From Blautia sp. (lineage in GTDB: Bacteria > Bacillota > Clostridia > Lachnospirales > Lachnospiraceae): a stretch of 64,000 bases of DNA. Positions 24,400 through 34,263 of the stretch are shown here, in pieces. The stretch's first letter is position 1. Each line of letters starts with the position of its first letter. The notes below the pieces were generated by a model that saw nothing but the letters and a program-made list of their open reading frames with translations, had not been told where the DNA came from and searched no databases. The position numbers and the translations under genes are program-made. The stretch is taken from NCBI GenBank assembly GCA_017515325.1, contig JAFWGA010000042.1:1-64000 (forward strand), written 5' to 3'.

Positions 24400-25839
24400 T
24401 TAATAAGCTCTCCCCCAATATACCATCTTCTTTGCCGGTTTTTGGCAGCACACACATTGGCCGGACAGATTTTCCTGTTCAAAGGGCATGCAGCGTGAAG
24501 TTGCCTGGACATCCTCCTTAATCTTGTCCTCACAGGCCTGGTCCCCACACCACATGGCCTTGACAAAGCCCGGCTTGGACAGAATTGTTTCCTTGAATTC
24601 ATCGTAGTTCAAAGCCGTGTAGGTATGAGCCTGCTGATGAGCACGGGCTCTTTCCAGCATATCCTTTTGCATGGTTTCCAGGATCTGGCAGAGCCTGCTC
24701 CCCAGCTCGTCAAAGGCTACCGTATATTTTTCTCTCGTATCTCTTCTGCAGATGACAGCCTGTCCTGCCTCGATATCCTTGGGTCCGCACTCAATCCGGA
24801 CCGGGATCCCCCGCATTTCCTGCTCCGCAAACTTAAAGCCTGGGCTCTTGTCCGTATCGTCAACCTTTGCCCGGATTCCTGACTGTTTCAGCAAGGCCAG
24901 GATTTCCTCAGCCTTCTCCAGGACCCCTTCCTTCCTTTGCTGAATCGGAATGATGACGGCCTGGACAGGAGCAATCTTAGGCGGAAGGACCAGACCGGAA
25001 TTATCTCCATGAACCATGATGAGGGCACCAATCATACGGGTAGTCATGCCCCAGGATGTCTGATGCACATAAGCCAGCTTATTGTCCTTATCGGTATACT
25101 GAATCCCGAAGGCCTTTGCAAAGCCGTCCCCGAAATTATGGCTGGTACCGCACTGCAGTGCTTTTCCATCATGCATCAGGGCTTCTATTGTGTAGGTAGC
25201 TTCCGCACCGGCGAATTTTTCCTTCTCTGTCTTCTGTCCTTTAATCACAGGGATTGCCAGATAGTCCTCCGCGAAATCCGCATAGACGTTCAGCATCTGA
25301 ATGGTTCTTTCCTGTGCCTCCTGGGCTGTTGCATGGGCAGTATGCCCCTCCTGCCAAAGAAATTCCCGGGAACGCAGGAAAGGCCGTGTTGTTTTTTCCC
25401 AACGAACGACAGAGCACCACTGATTAAACACTTTGGGCAGATCCCGGTGGGACTGAATCTCTTTCTGATAAAAATCACAGAAAAGAGTCTCTGAGGTAGG
25501 ACGGACACACATTCGCTCGGCCAGGGGCTCCAAACCGCCATGGGTGACCCAGGCAACCTCCGGCGCAAAGCCCTCCACGTGATCCTTCTCCTTCTGAAGG
25601 AGGGATTCCGGAATAAACATGGGCAGATAGACATTCTCCACCCCTGTTTCCTTGAAGCGGCGATCCAGCTCTTTCTGGATATTCTCCCAGATTGCGTAAC
25701 CGGCAGGCTTGATGACCATGCAGCCCTTTACACTGGTATAACCGCACAGCTCTGCCTTCTTCACCACGTCAGTATACCACTGAGCGAAATCCTCCTCCAT
25801 TGAGGTGATAGCCTCCACCAGTTTCTTTTCCTTTGCCAT
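24400..25839 (-). CDS. proS: Prolyl-tRNA synthetase, archaeal/eukaryotic (type 3)
   Basis: 479 residues. Class II synthetase charging tRNA-Pro. Motif 2 region is [11 protein letters not shown], then [26 protein letters not shown]; motif 3 is [14 protein letters not shown]. The C-terminal extension ends in [18 protein letters not shown], the zinc-type tail of the archaeal-like ProS; the long bacterial editing insertion is absent. The start is ATG 25839 behind GAGGAGAAG. Part of the sua5-dCMP deaminase-proS-cca run. Confidence 0.96.
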   Translation of the reverse strand: MAKEKKLVEAITSMEEDFAQWYTDVVKKAELCGYTSVKGCMVIKPAGYAIWENIQKELDRRFKETGVENVYLPMFIPESLLQKEKDHVEGFAPEVAWVTHGGLEPLAERMCVRPTSETLFCDFYQKEIQSHRDLPKVFNQWCSVVRWEKTTRPFLRSREFLWQEGHTAHATAQEAQERTIQMLNVYADFAEDYLAIPVIKGQKTEKEKFAGAEATYTIEALMHDGKALQCGTSHNFGDGFAKAFGIQYTDKDNKLAYVHQTSWGMTTRMIGALIMVHGDNSGLVLPPKIAPVQAVIIPIQQRKEGVLEKAEEILALLKQSGIRAKVDDTDKSPGFKFAEQEMRGIPVRIECGPKDIEAGQAVICRRDTREKYTVAFDELGSRLCQILETMQKDMLERARAHQQAHTYTALNYDEFKETILSKPGFVKAMWCGDQACEDKIKEDVQATSRCMPFEQENLSGQCVCCQKPAKKMVYWGRAY

Positions 25840-25907
25840 ATCTGTCTTCTCCTCACACAATAAAGAATTAACAAGTCAATACCTTCGGATGATATCGTAT
25901 GCGCCCG

Positions 25908-26405
25908 TTATACCTCGATCTCAATCCTTCTTCCGGTGGGACCGTAGGAATAGTAACGTACTCCTGCCGCGTCAAACATCCTCTTTGACGCAATGGTCAT
26001 GGCCTCGTCCGCATATTTGTCGCTGGCATAGACAACTGTGCGGATCCCAGCCTGTATAATTGCCTTGGCACACTCATTGCAGGGAAAAAGAGTGACATAG
26101 AGCTTTGCTCCTTCCAGGCTTCCTCCCCGGTAGTTAAGAATAGCATTCAGCTCGCTGTGGGTAACGTAAAAATATTTTGTCTGAAGAGCTTCTCCCTCTC
26201 TTGCCCAGGGAAAATCATCGTCAGAGCAGCCCTTGGGAAAGCCATTATATCCCATGGATAGGATCTTGTTGTCCTCACTGACGATGCAGCAGCCCACCTG
26301 GGAATTCGGGTCCTTGGATCTCATGCCAGAAAGAATCGCTACCCCCATAAAATACTCATCCCAGGACAGATAATCTGTCCGCTTGCCTGCCACGATCTTC
26401 TTCAT
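25908..26405 (-). CDS. dCMP/cytidine deaminase family protein
   Basis: 165 residues, the size of deoxycytidylate deaminase. Zinc ligands are in THSELNAI (His-x-Glu) and TLFPCNECAKAII (PCxxC). The N-terminal GYNGFPKGCSDDD is typical of dCMP deaminase, which supplies dUMP for dTMP synthesis. The start follows GGAGAAAG. It precedes proS by 68 bp. Confidence 0.88.
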   Translation of the reverse strand: MKKIVAGKRTDYLSWDEYFMGVAILSGMRSKDPNSQVGCCIVSEDNKILSMGYNGFPKGCSDDDFPWAREGEALQTKYFYVTHSELNAILNYRGGSLEGAKLYVTLFPCNECAKAIIQAGIRTVVYASDKYADEAMTIASKRMFDAAGVRYYSYGPTGRRIEIEV

Positions 26406-26438
26406 TCTTTCTCCTCATCTATACCCGCATCCGCAATT

Positions 26439-27503
26439 TCAATCTCCTGGTGAGACGGCATAGTCTACCCGATGTCCGGCAGCTTTCAACAAACGGTTCA
26501 TGATTGCCTCTCCCATCAAGGGGGTATGAAAGGATTCTGAATAGATCACATCCACCCCCCTGGCGTCAAAGCTTCTCAGGCAGTCATACAATTGTCTTGC
26601 GATTGTTTCTTCCCTTGCCAGGCTGCCGACACAAAGCACAAGGCCTGCCGGATACTGATCCGCTGTTTCCTGTGAAGAGAGGATGCCAACCTTCTTCCCC
26701 CTGGCCGCCATCTGTTCAGATCTTGACCGGATGGTTTGCACCACTGCCGACCTGTCGCCTTCGATAATGGTCAGCTCTGCTCTGGGGGCATAATGCCTGT
26801 ATTTCATCCCTGGTGCCTTTGGGTGAAGCAAAGGATCTGATTCCGGCAGACCAGGATCCATCCTTACATCAGGCAGGATTGATCTTAGCATGCCAAGGGA
26901 ATAATAGCCGGGACGCAAAATAGTCGGAGGATCCGATGTCAGATCCACGATTGTCGACTCCAGACCGATCTGTACCGGCCCTGCATCAAGAATCATATCA
27001 ATGGACTGTCCCAGATCCTCCCAGACGTGAGCAGCCGTCGTCGGGCTGGGCCGCCCGGAAGCATTAGCGCTGGGCGCTGCCACAAAGCCTCCCGCCTCCT
27101 CGATCAGCATCAGGGCTACGGGGTGGGAGGGAAAACGGACAGCCACACTGTCAAGCCCCCCCGTCGTCTCTGGAGGAACCTGCGGTGTTTTTTTCAGTAT
27201 CATAGTCAGCGGACCTGGCCAGCAGGCCTTCGCCAGCTTTCGCGCTTCTTCCGGCAGTTCCACGGTGATGGCTTCCAGGCTTTTTATATCGGCGATATGC
27301 ACGATCAGGGGATTGTCCGATGGCCTTCCCTTGGCGGCATAGATCCGCCGGGACGCCTCCGGATCCAGAGCGTTTCCTCCCAAACCGTAAACCGTCTCTG
27401 TGGGAAAGGCTACCAGCCCTCCCCGACGGATAATCTCTCCCGCCCTTTGCAGACTTTCCCTTTGAGGATTGTCGGCTGAAACTTTTACTACTTCTGCACT
27501 CAT
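26439..27503 (-). CDS. L-threonylcarbamoyladenylate synthase (Sua5 form)
   Basis: 354 residues: a YrdC/TsaC catalytic domain (about 1-205, with PTETVYGLG, KGRPSDNPL, SANASGRPSPT) and a C-terminal Sua5 domain (from about 225). Makes threonylcarbamoyl-AMP from threonine, bicarbonate and ATP for the t6A modification of ANN-reading tRNAs. First gene behind the 27557-27586 promoter. With cca and proS it gives the operon a tRNA theme. Confidence 0.93.
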   Translation of the reverse strand: MSAEVVKVSADNPQRESLQRAGEIIRRGGLVAFPTETVYGLGGNALDPEASRRIYAAKGRPSDNPLIVHIADIKSLEAITVELPEEARKLAKACWPGPLTMILKKTPQVPPETTGGLDSVAVRFPSHPVALMLIEEAGGFVAAPSANASGRPSPTTAAHVWEDLGQSIDMILDAGPVQIGLESTIVDLTSDPPTILRPGYYSLGMLRSILPDVRMDPGLPESDPLLHPKAPGMKYRHYAPRAELTIIEGDRSAVVQTIRSRSEQMAARGKKVGILSSQETADQYPAGLVLCVGSLAREETIARQLYDCLRSFDARGVDVIYSESFHTPLMGEAIMNRLLKAAGHRVDYAVSPGD

Positions 27504-27556
27504 GCTGCAACACCTTAGTGATTTCTGATTCTTCTACAAAAACGATTCGTGCGCAT

Positions 27557-27586
27557 ACTATACCATCATTTACAAAACCGTGTCAA
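27557..27586 (-). promoter_or_regulatory. SigmaA promoter of the sua5-dCMP deaminase-proS-cca operon
   Basis: Minus strand TTGACA (27581-27586) and TATAGT (27557-27562), spacer 18 bp. It starts 3 bp beyond the stop codon of the preceding gene, so the tRNA-related genes have their own supply. Confidence 0.8.
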
Positions 27587-27589
27587 TGT

Positions 27590-30007
27590 TTAAGCCGTCA
27601 CCTGAATGATATAGCTAGCAGAAGACGGATCCTGGAAGACGATGTTGCCATAGGATTTCAGCATGGTCTCGTTCAGTCTGTCCTGATACTTTGCCCTCTC
27701 TCTGGCTCCGACAAAAATATAGCTGACATCATAACCGTGAAGCAGGTTCAGGACAAGCTCATTGTTCTGGGAGGTATAGATCGTCTCCACATCCTTGAGC
27801 TTCTCATTCAGATCAGAAGGATCACTTCTCCAAAGCCACTCATGAACATACCATCCCAGAATCGTAGGCAGCCCTGTCATGGCAGAGACCCTCTCGTCAC
27901 CGTCTGCATTATAGCTGTCTCCGTTTGCCTCCAGGACAAGCGGATTCCCTTTGACATTGGCTCTCAGCCAACGGATACCTGCTGCGTCCTCCGGGAAGTC
28001 TGCCTCCATATAAGCCGTCGCGTCAAGCCCCTGCCTGGCCTGAGGTTCTTTCCAGTAGAAAAACCAGGAATCAGCGGATTTCCAGAGATACCCCAGGGTC
28101 AGGCAGAGCAGGATAAGGCCAAGAGCGGCAGGGATCCGAACCCATCTCTTTTTTGCCGCACTGAGAAAACGCCAGATCACGTAGCCCATCATAATCGCAA
28201 ATAGAATATAAGCCTGATAGGTCAGTTTGAACATAGTGTTTGCCCGGGCATTGCCGCTGGACTCATAGATGTCCCTGACATAAACCAACTCTGGGATCAA
28301 AACCAGCCCAAAGGCACAGAAAAAGATCAGAAGAACAAATAAATCGGTTGGCTCCGCCTCCCTCATCAGTCCCGGCAAGGTTCGCGTCTTTAGCCCCGGC
28401 AAACGCTCTGCCAGAAAGCGGATCAAAAACAATACTCCCAGAAAGAGGGGCAGCCCCCAGAGGATCAGAAGCTGATACCACAGCGTATGATGCTTTGCTA
28501 TGCCGACTCCATCTACCATCGTTTCAAACTGTACGATAAAGGGAACCACAAACAGCTTAGACAAGACAAAAAGCCAGGCCGCCTGCAGGAGCGTCACCCC
28601 GATCATCCGTAAGGGCCGGCCCTTGTATTCGATCATATTGAGGAATAATGCCGTTCCTGATACTACCACCAGATAAATCACGAAGTCCCAGAAATTATTC
28701 AGCTGATATAGTCCCAAAAGAAATCCGGCGAGCAGAAGGTAAGGATTTGCCAGCTTTCTCTTATAGTCCACCGGCGCTGCAGCAGCCCTCCTGATCAGAT
28801 CCTGTCCGACCTTCTTTTGTTCCGAGCGATACCAGGCATACAGAAGGCCCATCATAAGCAAAACAAAGAGGATATTCACCACATGGGCATGCAGGTCTCC
28901 CAGGACAAAGGAATAGGTGGGAAACTCATGGATCGTTCTGTCCTCCGGGCGGTCTGGATTGTAGCCAATAAACCGAGTGGCATCCGGAAACCAGTAGCTT
29001 TTCACCTCCTGCCCCCGCCATTTCTGAATCAGGGGCATAACCAGAGCATAAACGACATAGTGCATATTCCCCGCCATGGAAACGGCGAGGCCGCTGGTCA
29101 GGCCGGCCAGGGCCGGTACTCTTCCAGAATTCTTTTTTTCTGTCATCATATGCTTTGGATTAACCGGATCCGGACAGATGCCGGAAGCGGAATCAGTCTC
29201 CTTGCTCTTAGAAGCGAAGGCCAGGTGATCCGCCATCATCTGGCGAACCAGGGAAAAGGGCATGGCGCAGGCAAAGCCGGCCACAAAAGTCCGCATCAGA
29301 TTATAGGTAAGGGCGACTCTCGTGCCTGACAGCTTGGTCAGAAAAACGGCAAAATATTGCCCTCCATAATAGTAATTGATCACTCCCTGGGAATACCACA
29401 TATCCCTGGCCGGAATAGTGGAAGACCGCATCATAGCCTCCATAAAGCCATAATCCATGAATTTCTCTGTGCCGAAGGCGGCGGGATGAAAGCCTGCCAG
29501 ATAAGTCCAGACCAGGAAAGCGGCAAGAAAAACGACCTCCTCCCAGATAATCAGCGACTCCTTTCCCAAGGGAAGGCACTCTATCCCCCGTCTGGACTGC
29601 TTCAGATAGATGGTGCCAAAAAGTGCGGCACAGACACAGACCAGAGCCACACAGCTCGTTGTGGTAAAGGGAATTGCCTTGATCGAGACCAGAAACCATT
29701 CCAGATAGCCCGTCAGGGCAATGGCAAAGGCCTTGGAGAAAATCCAGCCCTTATCGTCAAAGCTGCCGAAAAGAAGGCCAACGACCGGCATAGCAGAAAG
29801 TCCCATCACCGCGGCCAATAGCCACCAGGTATAGAAGGACCAGACATCACTTCCCAGCAGAAAAAAACCGGCTGCCAACAGGATGGCCAGACAAAGGAGC
29901 GGAGCCGTCAGCGACGTTTTGCGTGAACCACTGCCAGGCGCCTCCCATTTTGGTGTCATATCCTGCTCCGGCTGTTTATTTTCTGCAGTCTCATGAATCA
30001 TTTCCAT
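27590..30007 (-). CDS. Large polytopic membrane protein, DUF2298/YYY-like
   Basis: 805 residues with 13 or more hydrophobic segments. The segment INYYYGGQYFAVFLTKLSG resembles the YYY motif of the DUF2298 (Chlor_Arch_YYY) membrane family, thought to be GT-C-fold glycosyltransferases; GDLHAH in a later loop is also seen in that family. The C-terminal 120 residues form a soluble domain with VLEANGDSY and IFVGARERAKY. The start is ATG 30007 behind GGAGAGG. It lies 32 bp after the 650-residue membrane protein in the same operon. Donor and acceptor are unknown; envelope polysaccharide or protein glycosylation is likely. Confidence 0.65.
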   Translation of the reverse strand: MEMIHETAENKQPEQDMTPKWEAPGSGSRKTSLTAPLLCLAILLAAGFFLLGSDVWSFYTWWLLAAVMGLSAMPVVGLLFGSFDDKGWIFSKAFAIALTGYLEWFLVSIKAIPFTTTSCVALVCVCAALFGTIYLKQSRRGIECLPLGKESLIIWEEVVFLAAFLVWTYLAGFHPAAFGTEKFMDYGFMEAMMRSSTIPARDMWYSQGVINYYYGGQYFAVFLTKLSGTRVALTYNLMRTFVAGFACAMPFSLVRQMMADHLAFASKSKETDSASGICPDPVNPKHMMTEKKNSGRVPALAGLTSGLAVSMAGNMHYVVYALVMPLIQKWRGQEVKSYWFPDATRFIGYNPDRPEDRTIHEFPTYSFVLGDLHAHVVNILFVLLMMGLLYAWYRSEQKKVGQDLIRRAAAAPVDYKRKLANPYLLLAGFLLGLYQLNNFWDFVIYLVVVSGTALFLNMIEYKGRPLRMIGVTLLQAAWLFVLSKLFVVPFIVQFETMVDGVGIAKHHTLWYQLLILWGLPLFLGVLFLIRFLAERLPGLKTRTLPGLMREAEPTDLFVLLIFFCAFGLVLIPELVYVRDIYESSGNARANTMFKLTYQAYILFAIMMGYVIWRFLSAAKKRWVRIPAALGLILLCLTLGYLWKSADSWFFYWKEPQARQGLDATAYMEADFPEDAAGIRWLRANVKGNPLVLEANGDSYNADGDERVSAMTGLPTILGWYVHEWLWRSDPSDLNEKLKDVETIYTSQNNELVLNLLHGYDVSYIFVGARERAKYQDRLNETMLKSYGNIVFQDPSSASYIIQVTA

Positions 30008-30039
30008 AGTTCCAAGCCTCTCCTTATAAAAGTATAGTT

Positions 30040-31992
30040 TTAGCCATGGGCACCCTCGCAGCGGTATATTCTCAGAGAACCTTGTTCATTCTCGAAAACC
30101 AGGGGATAAGTCCGGCGGATGGTATCCTCCCGGCAGGGAATACTATCCAGCTTCATTCCTTCCTCGAAGATAATATAGGTAATCCCTTCCTCTGTACAGA
30201 TCCGGCGTAAAAGCTCGGACTCCTCCGTCGTATACATCAGCTGCTGCCTTTTACTCCTGCTGTCCGTATCATAGCCCGCGCTCCAGGGATAATAAGGCCA
30301 GCCCAGATATAGCATATTGCCGGATAAAGTGACGTCGCTCATACTATAGAGGGGGGAAAGGATCAGATCCTTCTCATCCAGATTTTCATTCAGCCAGGCC
30401 GTTGTCCGAGAATCCAGGTCTACCCTCAAACAGTGTTGGGAATCATTATCCCGGATTATGATCACAAAATCGTAGACCCCGGTGGCACATAAGGTTACGG
30501 TAAGGACAAGGGCAAGAAGCCTGTTGAACAGGCCTCTGCGGAACAAGGCCGAAACAGCCCAACCCCAGAAAACGGCCAGAAAAGCATAGGAAATCATGAT
30601 GTATTTCTGGTTCACCGCAATATCCGGCGTCAAAGAAAAGCAAAAAGCGAAAAAAAGAGGAAGCAAAAAGGCAAAGGCGATGATCCTTTCTTTCTTTTCC
30701 AGGGCAGCCAGCAATACGATGGCACCAAGGAAAAAAAAGCCGCTGATCTTCATCAGATAGACCAGAACTCCCATGATCGTCTTCTGATCGGCGAGAAAGC
30801 CAAAGAAGACCTGGAAGGATATCAGGCTGCCGTTGACGAAGAAATTTGACTGCAACAGTGTCAACAGAATGGCAGTGATGGCCGTGATCAGATAATCCAG
30901 TTTTCCCTGGGAAAAGACAGCAAATCCAAAAAGGATGAGAAGACAGCCGATCACAGTGGCACCATTCCAAAAGGACAGCAACCCCAGGATCGCGCCGGCC
31001 GCCAGCGCCTTTTCTGGATGAATACAGGTAAAGGCACGGGGAGAGAGGAAAAAGACACTGTTTTCCTGATCCAGCCATTCCAGGTAAAGCCAGATCACGA
31101 AGGCTCCCAAAAGCAGGCCAAAGGCCAGATGGCGCTGGTTCAGATAGACATTAAAGTTCCACAGACCCCAGTTTTCATTCGTCGTATAGCCGATAAAAGA
31201 GGTATTGTCATGGAGGGCCTGCCCCAGATCCCCTGCCTGGAAATGCTCCCAGAGATACTGGGGAAACGCCGTTCCGCTTCGGAAAAGGAAAAAAAGAACT
31301 GTCAGAACAGTTCCCAAAAAGCCGGCACCCACCCTTCGACAAATCTCACACAGCATAATCCAGAAACCGACGAGAGCCAGAATACTGGGGATATTGTAGG
31401 CAAAGTCGATCCGCATTCCCAGGTATTCCAGATTCCCCGCCAGGAATTGAAACATAAAATGATAACGGATGTCCGCCCCACCAAAATGGGGATATTGGGT
31501 CGGATAATTGTTCTCCCGGGAAAAAGAACGGATCATAGCCGTATGGGGAGCATAATCACTGAAAACCGTATAGCCGGAACACAGGACATGATCTTTTACA
31601 TGAAAGACATAGAACATGATGAAAGAAGCAAAAACCAGGAGCAGGAGAATAAAAAACAGCTCCCTGACCCTGGGTTTCTCAAACCGGCTCCATTCCATCC
31701 AGCTGCGCCTTTTTCCCCGGCATAAGATAAATGAGACCGCCATCCAGGCCAGGACCGTTCCGATCACCAATAGATTGGCCAACCGCAGGGGTTGTCCGGT
31801 CAAAGGCCTGGCCGAAAAATAATAAGCCAGACCGTAGACCGCCCAGGTGAGCAGCAATGTCCCCACTCCAAAGGCGGCAGCCAGTCTGACTCCCAGACTG
31901 ACTCTGCCGCCATGGACAGACTTAGGCAGAAGATAACGGACCAGCCGGTCTCCCGCCAGAAAGCAACAAATCAGATACAATAATCCGTACAT
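30040..31992 (-). CDS. Large polytopic membrane protein, GT-C glycosyltransferase-like
   Basis: 650 residues with about 12 or more membrane helices and a soluble C-terminus of about 130 residues. After the first helices, a loop with SDYAPHTAMIRSFS and NNYPTQYPHFGG resembles the first extracytoplasmic loop of GT-C enzymes, where an Asp acts in catalysis. The start is best at ATG 31992, which has GAGG six bases upstream; an earlier GTG at 32004 overlaps the GH18 stop. It resembles its downstream neighbour in architecture (large membrane domain plus a C-terminal soluble domain), so the two may be diverged relatives or partners. Confidence 0.6.
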   Translation of the reverse strand: MYGLLYLICCFLAGDRLVRYLLPKSVHGGRVSLGVRLAAAFGVGTLLLTWAVYGLAYYFSARPLTGQPLRLANLLVIGTVLAWMAVSFILCRGKRRSWMEWSRFEKPRVRELFFILLLLVFASFIMFYVFHVKDHVLCSGYTVFSDYAPHTAMIRSFSRENNYPTQYPHFGGADIRYHFMFQFLAGNLEYLGMRIDFAYNIPSILALVGFWIMLCEICRRVGAGFLGTVLTVLFFLFRSGTAFPQYLWEHFQAGDLGQALHDNTSFIGYTTNENWGLWNFNVYLNQRHLAFGLLLGAFVIWLYLEWLDQENSVFFLSPRAFTCIHPEKALAAGAILGLLSFWNGATVIGCLLILFGFAVFSQGKLDYLITAITAILLTLLQSNFFVNGSLISFQVFFGFLADQKTIMGVLVYLMKISGFFFLGAIVLLAALEKKERIIAFAFLLPLFFAFCFSLTPDIAVNQKYIMISYAFLAVFWGWAVSALFRRGLFNRLLALVLTVTLCATGVYDFVIIIRDNDSQHCLRVDLDSRTTAWLNENLDEKDLILSPLYSMSDVTLSGNMLYLGWPYYPWSAGYDTDSRSKRQQLMYTTEESELLRRICTEEGITYIIFEEGMKLDSIPCREDTIRRTYPLVFENEQGSLRIYRCEGAHG

Positions 31993-32000
31993 CAAAAACC

Positions 32001-33650
32001 TCACTCATGCAGAGCGGCTGACAAGACCTGCCAGACCGTATCCCGCTCTGAACCCAGACGCCAACACGCGATACCGGCCAGACCGTATTTCCCGACCAGA
32101 AGCGCTTTCTCTCGTAGTGACTGCTCATCCTCCAGCCAAATTTCATATTTCGTCCCCCCATCATCCCAGGAGGCGTAAAGCTGCCCCAGGTCATTATTCC
32201 ACCATGGTTCAGCGTTTACCTGACTGATTAACTCAAAGGATTCCTCCATCCCCATAGAGCTGCTGTAGAGAGCATTCCCCTGGGTCCACCAGACTCTGGT
32301 ATAGAAAGGAATGGCATTGATCACTCTCTGAGGGTTGACCTCTGCAATGGCATCGATCACGCCCTGCTCTACCCAGGGCAGGGAGGCAACACTGCCGGCC
32401 GACTCAGAGTTGACATAATGTTCATCATAACCCATGATAATCAGGTAATCCACAACTCTGCCCTGCTCGCGGCGATTGTAATGTTCGGTATAAACAGAAG
32501 TGACAGGATCATCCACACTCAATACCAGGCCATACTTATGGGTTTCGATGGACAGCTCTCTAAGAAATTCGAGGAAATGGGGGATGGTGTCTTCATCAAG
32601 AGTTTCAAAATCCACATTAATGCCATCCAGGCCGACGGCGACCGCAGCGTCCACCAGTCCTCGGATCAGAGTCTGGCGGCTGCCGGTATGTCTTAAGGCT
32701 TCATAAATATTGCTCTCCGAGTTGATATTGTCCACCATGCCCCAGACCTTGAGCCCCATAGCATGAGCCCTTTCGACATAACTGCTCGAGGAAATATCCT
32801 GGAATTGTCCGGAGCTTCCTTCCAGGAAAAACCAGGTGGGAGTGATCACATTCACTCCTGTCATGTTTTCCGTCAGGCCTTCCAGGAAATCATTCGCATC
32901 CGGTACAGTCACCATATTCCAGACCATGTTTACCGGCTCTTCTGTTTTCAAATAATTGTAGGATTCCTCCTGAAAGGAGCGGGCATAGGAGTTCAGGCTC
33001 GGCTTCGTCACTTTGGATGCCTTCACATATCCGATATAACCGTCCCAGGTGGCAACCTGAAGCCAGTCGTCATAATCCTGCATAAAAAGAAGGGTATTTC
33101 CTTCAGAGACCTCTGTCAGAACCTTGGACTTGATCCCTCCCAGGACTCTGACAGCGGTCTTTTTCTTTACAGAGACCGTCATAAGATCTGTAAAACGGTT
33201 CTGCATACAGATCCTGGCAGGCTGAGAATAGACATAGCAATCCAGGTCGGTAAAGCGTTTCACATAATCCATCTTCAGAAAGACTTCGCCATCCCGCAGC
33301 CAGACATCCTGTCCCGGCTGGCTGGCTGCCGCACTGCGGGTCAGTGTGGAGGGAGTGGCATAAAGAACCTGTTGATTATCCTCGTCCCAATAGTAGCGGG
33401 CATTCAGGTATTCGTTCACCATGGCAAGGGGCAGATAGGCCTGACCGTCCCTGACCAGCCCGTTTACCTCCAGGATCTGGGTTCCCAGGACCAGCTTTGC
33501 TTCATCACCGTCTGCCGCCTGGTAGTATTCGTAGAGATCCGCCCGTTTGCTTGTCGGCATATAGCGAAGCACTGCATATGCCGCTGCTGCTGCCAGAAAC
33601 AGAACGAAAACAAGGATTCCTGCAGAAACAACAGGATTTCTTCTCTTCAT
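32001..33650 (-). CDS. Membrane-anchored GH18 cell-wall hydrolase with SH3 domain
   Basis: 549 residues. One N-terminal membrane helix (about 8-28) anchors the protein outside. Residues 50-160 resemble a stalk/copper-amine-oxidase-like domain, residues 160-220 a bacterial SH3 domain (AVRVLGGIKSKVL, DGYIGYVKASKV), and residues 240-549 a GH18 barrel with GLDGINVDFE (catalytic Glu) and MGYDEHY. Spore-cortex and wall enzymes such as SleL/YdhD share this design and cut N-acetylglucosaminyl bonds. First gene of the operon with the two GT-C-like proteins. The start follows AAAGGA. Confidence 0.85.
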   Translation of the reverse strand: MKRRNPVVSAGILVFVLFLAAAAAYAVLRYMPTSKRADLYEYYQAADGDEAKLVLGTQILEVNGLVRDGQAYLPLAMVNEYLNARYYWDEDNQQVLYATPSTLTRSAAASQPGQDVWLRDGEVFLKMDYVKRFTDLDCYVYSQPARICMQNRFTDLMTVSVKKKTAVRVLGGIKSKVLTEVSEGNTLLFMQDYDDWLQVATWDGYIGYVKASKVTKPSLNSYARSFQEESYNYLKTEEPVNMVWNMVTVPDANDFLEGLTENMTGVNVITPTWFFLEGSSGQFQDISSSSYVERAHAMGLKVWGMVDNINSESNIYEALRHTGSRQTLIRGLVDAAVAVGLDGINVDFETLDEDTIPHFLEFLRELSIETHKYGLVLSVDDPVTSVYTEHYNRREQGRVVDYLIIMGYDEHYVNSESAGSVASLPWVEQGVIDAIAEVNPQRVINAIPFYTRVWWTQGNALYSSSMGMEESFELISQVNAEPWWNNDLGQLYASWDDGGTKYEIWLEDEQSLREKALLVGKYGLAGIACWRLGSERDTVWQVLSAALHE

Positions 33651-33762
33651 AACCGTATTTCCTTTCCAAAATGATGGCGATCCGCTCGGCCGATTCCATC
33701 TGCTGCTGCCCGGAAACGTCTCCTCACTACTGACCTGCCTGTTTTTACATAATATCTATGGT

Positions 33763-33771
33763 ATTATAGCA
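33763..33771 (-). promoter_or_regulatory. Extended -10 promoter for the GH18 operon
   Basis: Minus strand TGC-TATAAT (TGn extended -10); no good -35. A GTGC-tttt-GCAC palindrome lies just upstream. It sits about 110 bp before the GH18 start, downstream of the RNA terminator at 33900. Confidence 0.55.
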
Positions 33772-33899
33772 TATTTTTCTGTGCTTTTGCACTGTGGGTT
33801 TTACCGAAATTCCACCTTACTGCATCTCTTTCTTTTTGCAGATAATCTTTCGGCCTCTACCGCCCCCTTTCGTGTCCCCACAGGTCGAGATCCTTAAAC

Positions 33900-33965
33900 A
33901 AAAAAAGCTTCTTCGTCCAGTCTGTACCGCGGGGAAAAAATGCCGGGTGGAACGAAGAAGCTTTT
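33900..33965. terminator. Strong long-stem terminator of the candidate RNA
   Basis: A perfect 14-bp stem (33903-33916 with 33952-33965, AAAAGCTTCTTCGT and complement) closes a 35-base loop. On the minus strand seven Ts follow, so it stops leftward transcription; the plus strand has only four. It separates the RNA gene from the GH18 operon promoter. Confidence 0.85.
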
Positions 33966-34257
33966 CCTATGCCTGGAACAGTTGCCAACTGCTTTCTGAC
34001 AGGCTTTGCAGGGACAACCGACCTTCATTTTTTACGTGATATTTTTTTCGTTTTTCCTCCTTTTGCGCAATTTTGGGTCCGTATTTCTAAGCTTTCTGAA
34101 CTCCCATGGTTTATGCTGCAAGGCTTTGGGGAATGTGGTGAGGCTTCTTTCAGGGCCCTTTGAGCCTGGCCGTACCCTAACGCGCTTGGCAGCCGACTAC
34201 TGTAAAAAACAGACAGCAAAACCAGTCTTAAAGGGATGTTTCCTGCCTGTTCTTTAT
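33900..34257 (-). ncRNA. Candidate structured RNA of about 355 nt, family unknown
   Basis: The 758-bp gap between the YfcE-like gene and the GH18 gene has no convincing ORF. Read on minus, it contains a consensus promoter (34264-34291) and a strong terminator about 355 nt on. Nested arms occur between them: GGCAG/CTGCC (34243-34247, 34188-34192) enclosing GACT/AGTC (34224-34227, 34195-34198) enclosing CTGT/ACAG; then GGGT/ACCC (34174-34177, 34075-34078) enclosing AGGCT/AGCCT; then GCCTG/CAGGC (34000-34004, 33971-33975) enclosing CAGTTG/CAACTG. A purine-rich open stretch with AAAGGAGG lies near 34065. I compared it with tmRNA, RNase P, SRP, T-box, TPP, SAM, FMN, lysine, cobalamin and ydaO consensus sequences from memory and found no match; 6S RNA cannot be excluded. 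Confidence 0.55.
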
Positions 34258-34263
34258 GCATGT

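Noticed and set aside
33905-33965. T-box-like words (TACCGCGG and GGGTGGAAC) on the plus strand
   Set aside because: The two halves are in the wrong order for a T-box antiterminator, and no stem I or downstream aminoacyl-tRNA or amino-acid gene is on that strand.
34025-34261. 78-codon minus-strand ORF inside the candidate RNA
   Set aside because: Its ATG lies at the -10 edge, upstream of the predicted transcription start, with no ribosome-binding site; the product has no recognisable domain.
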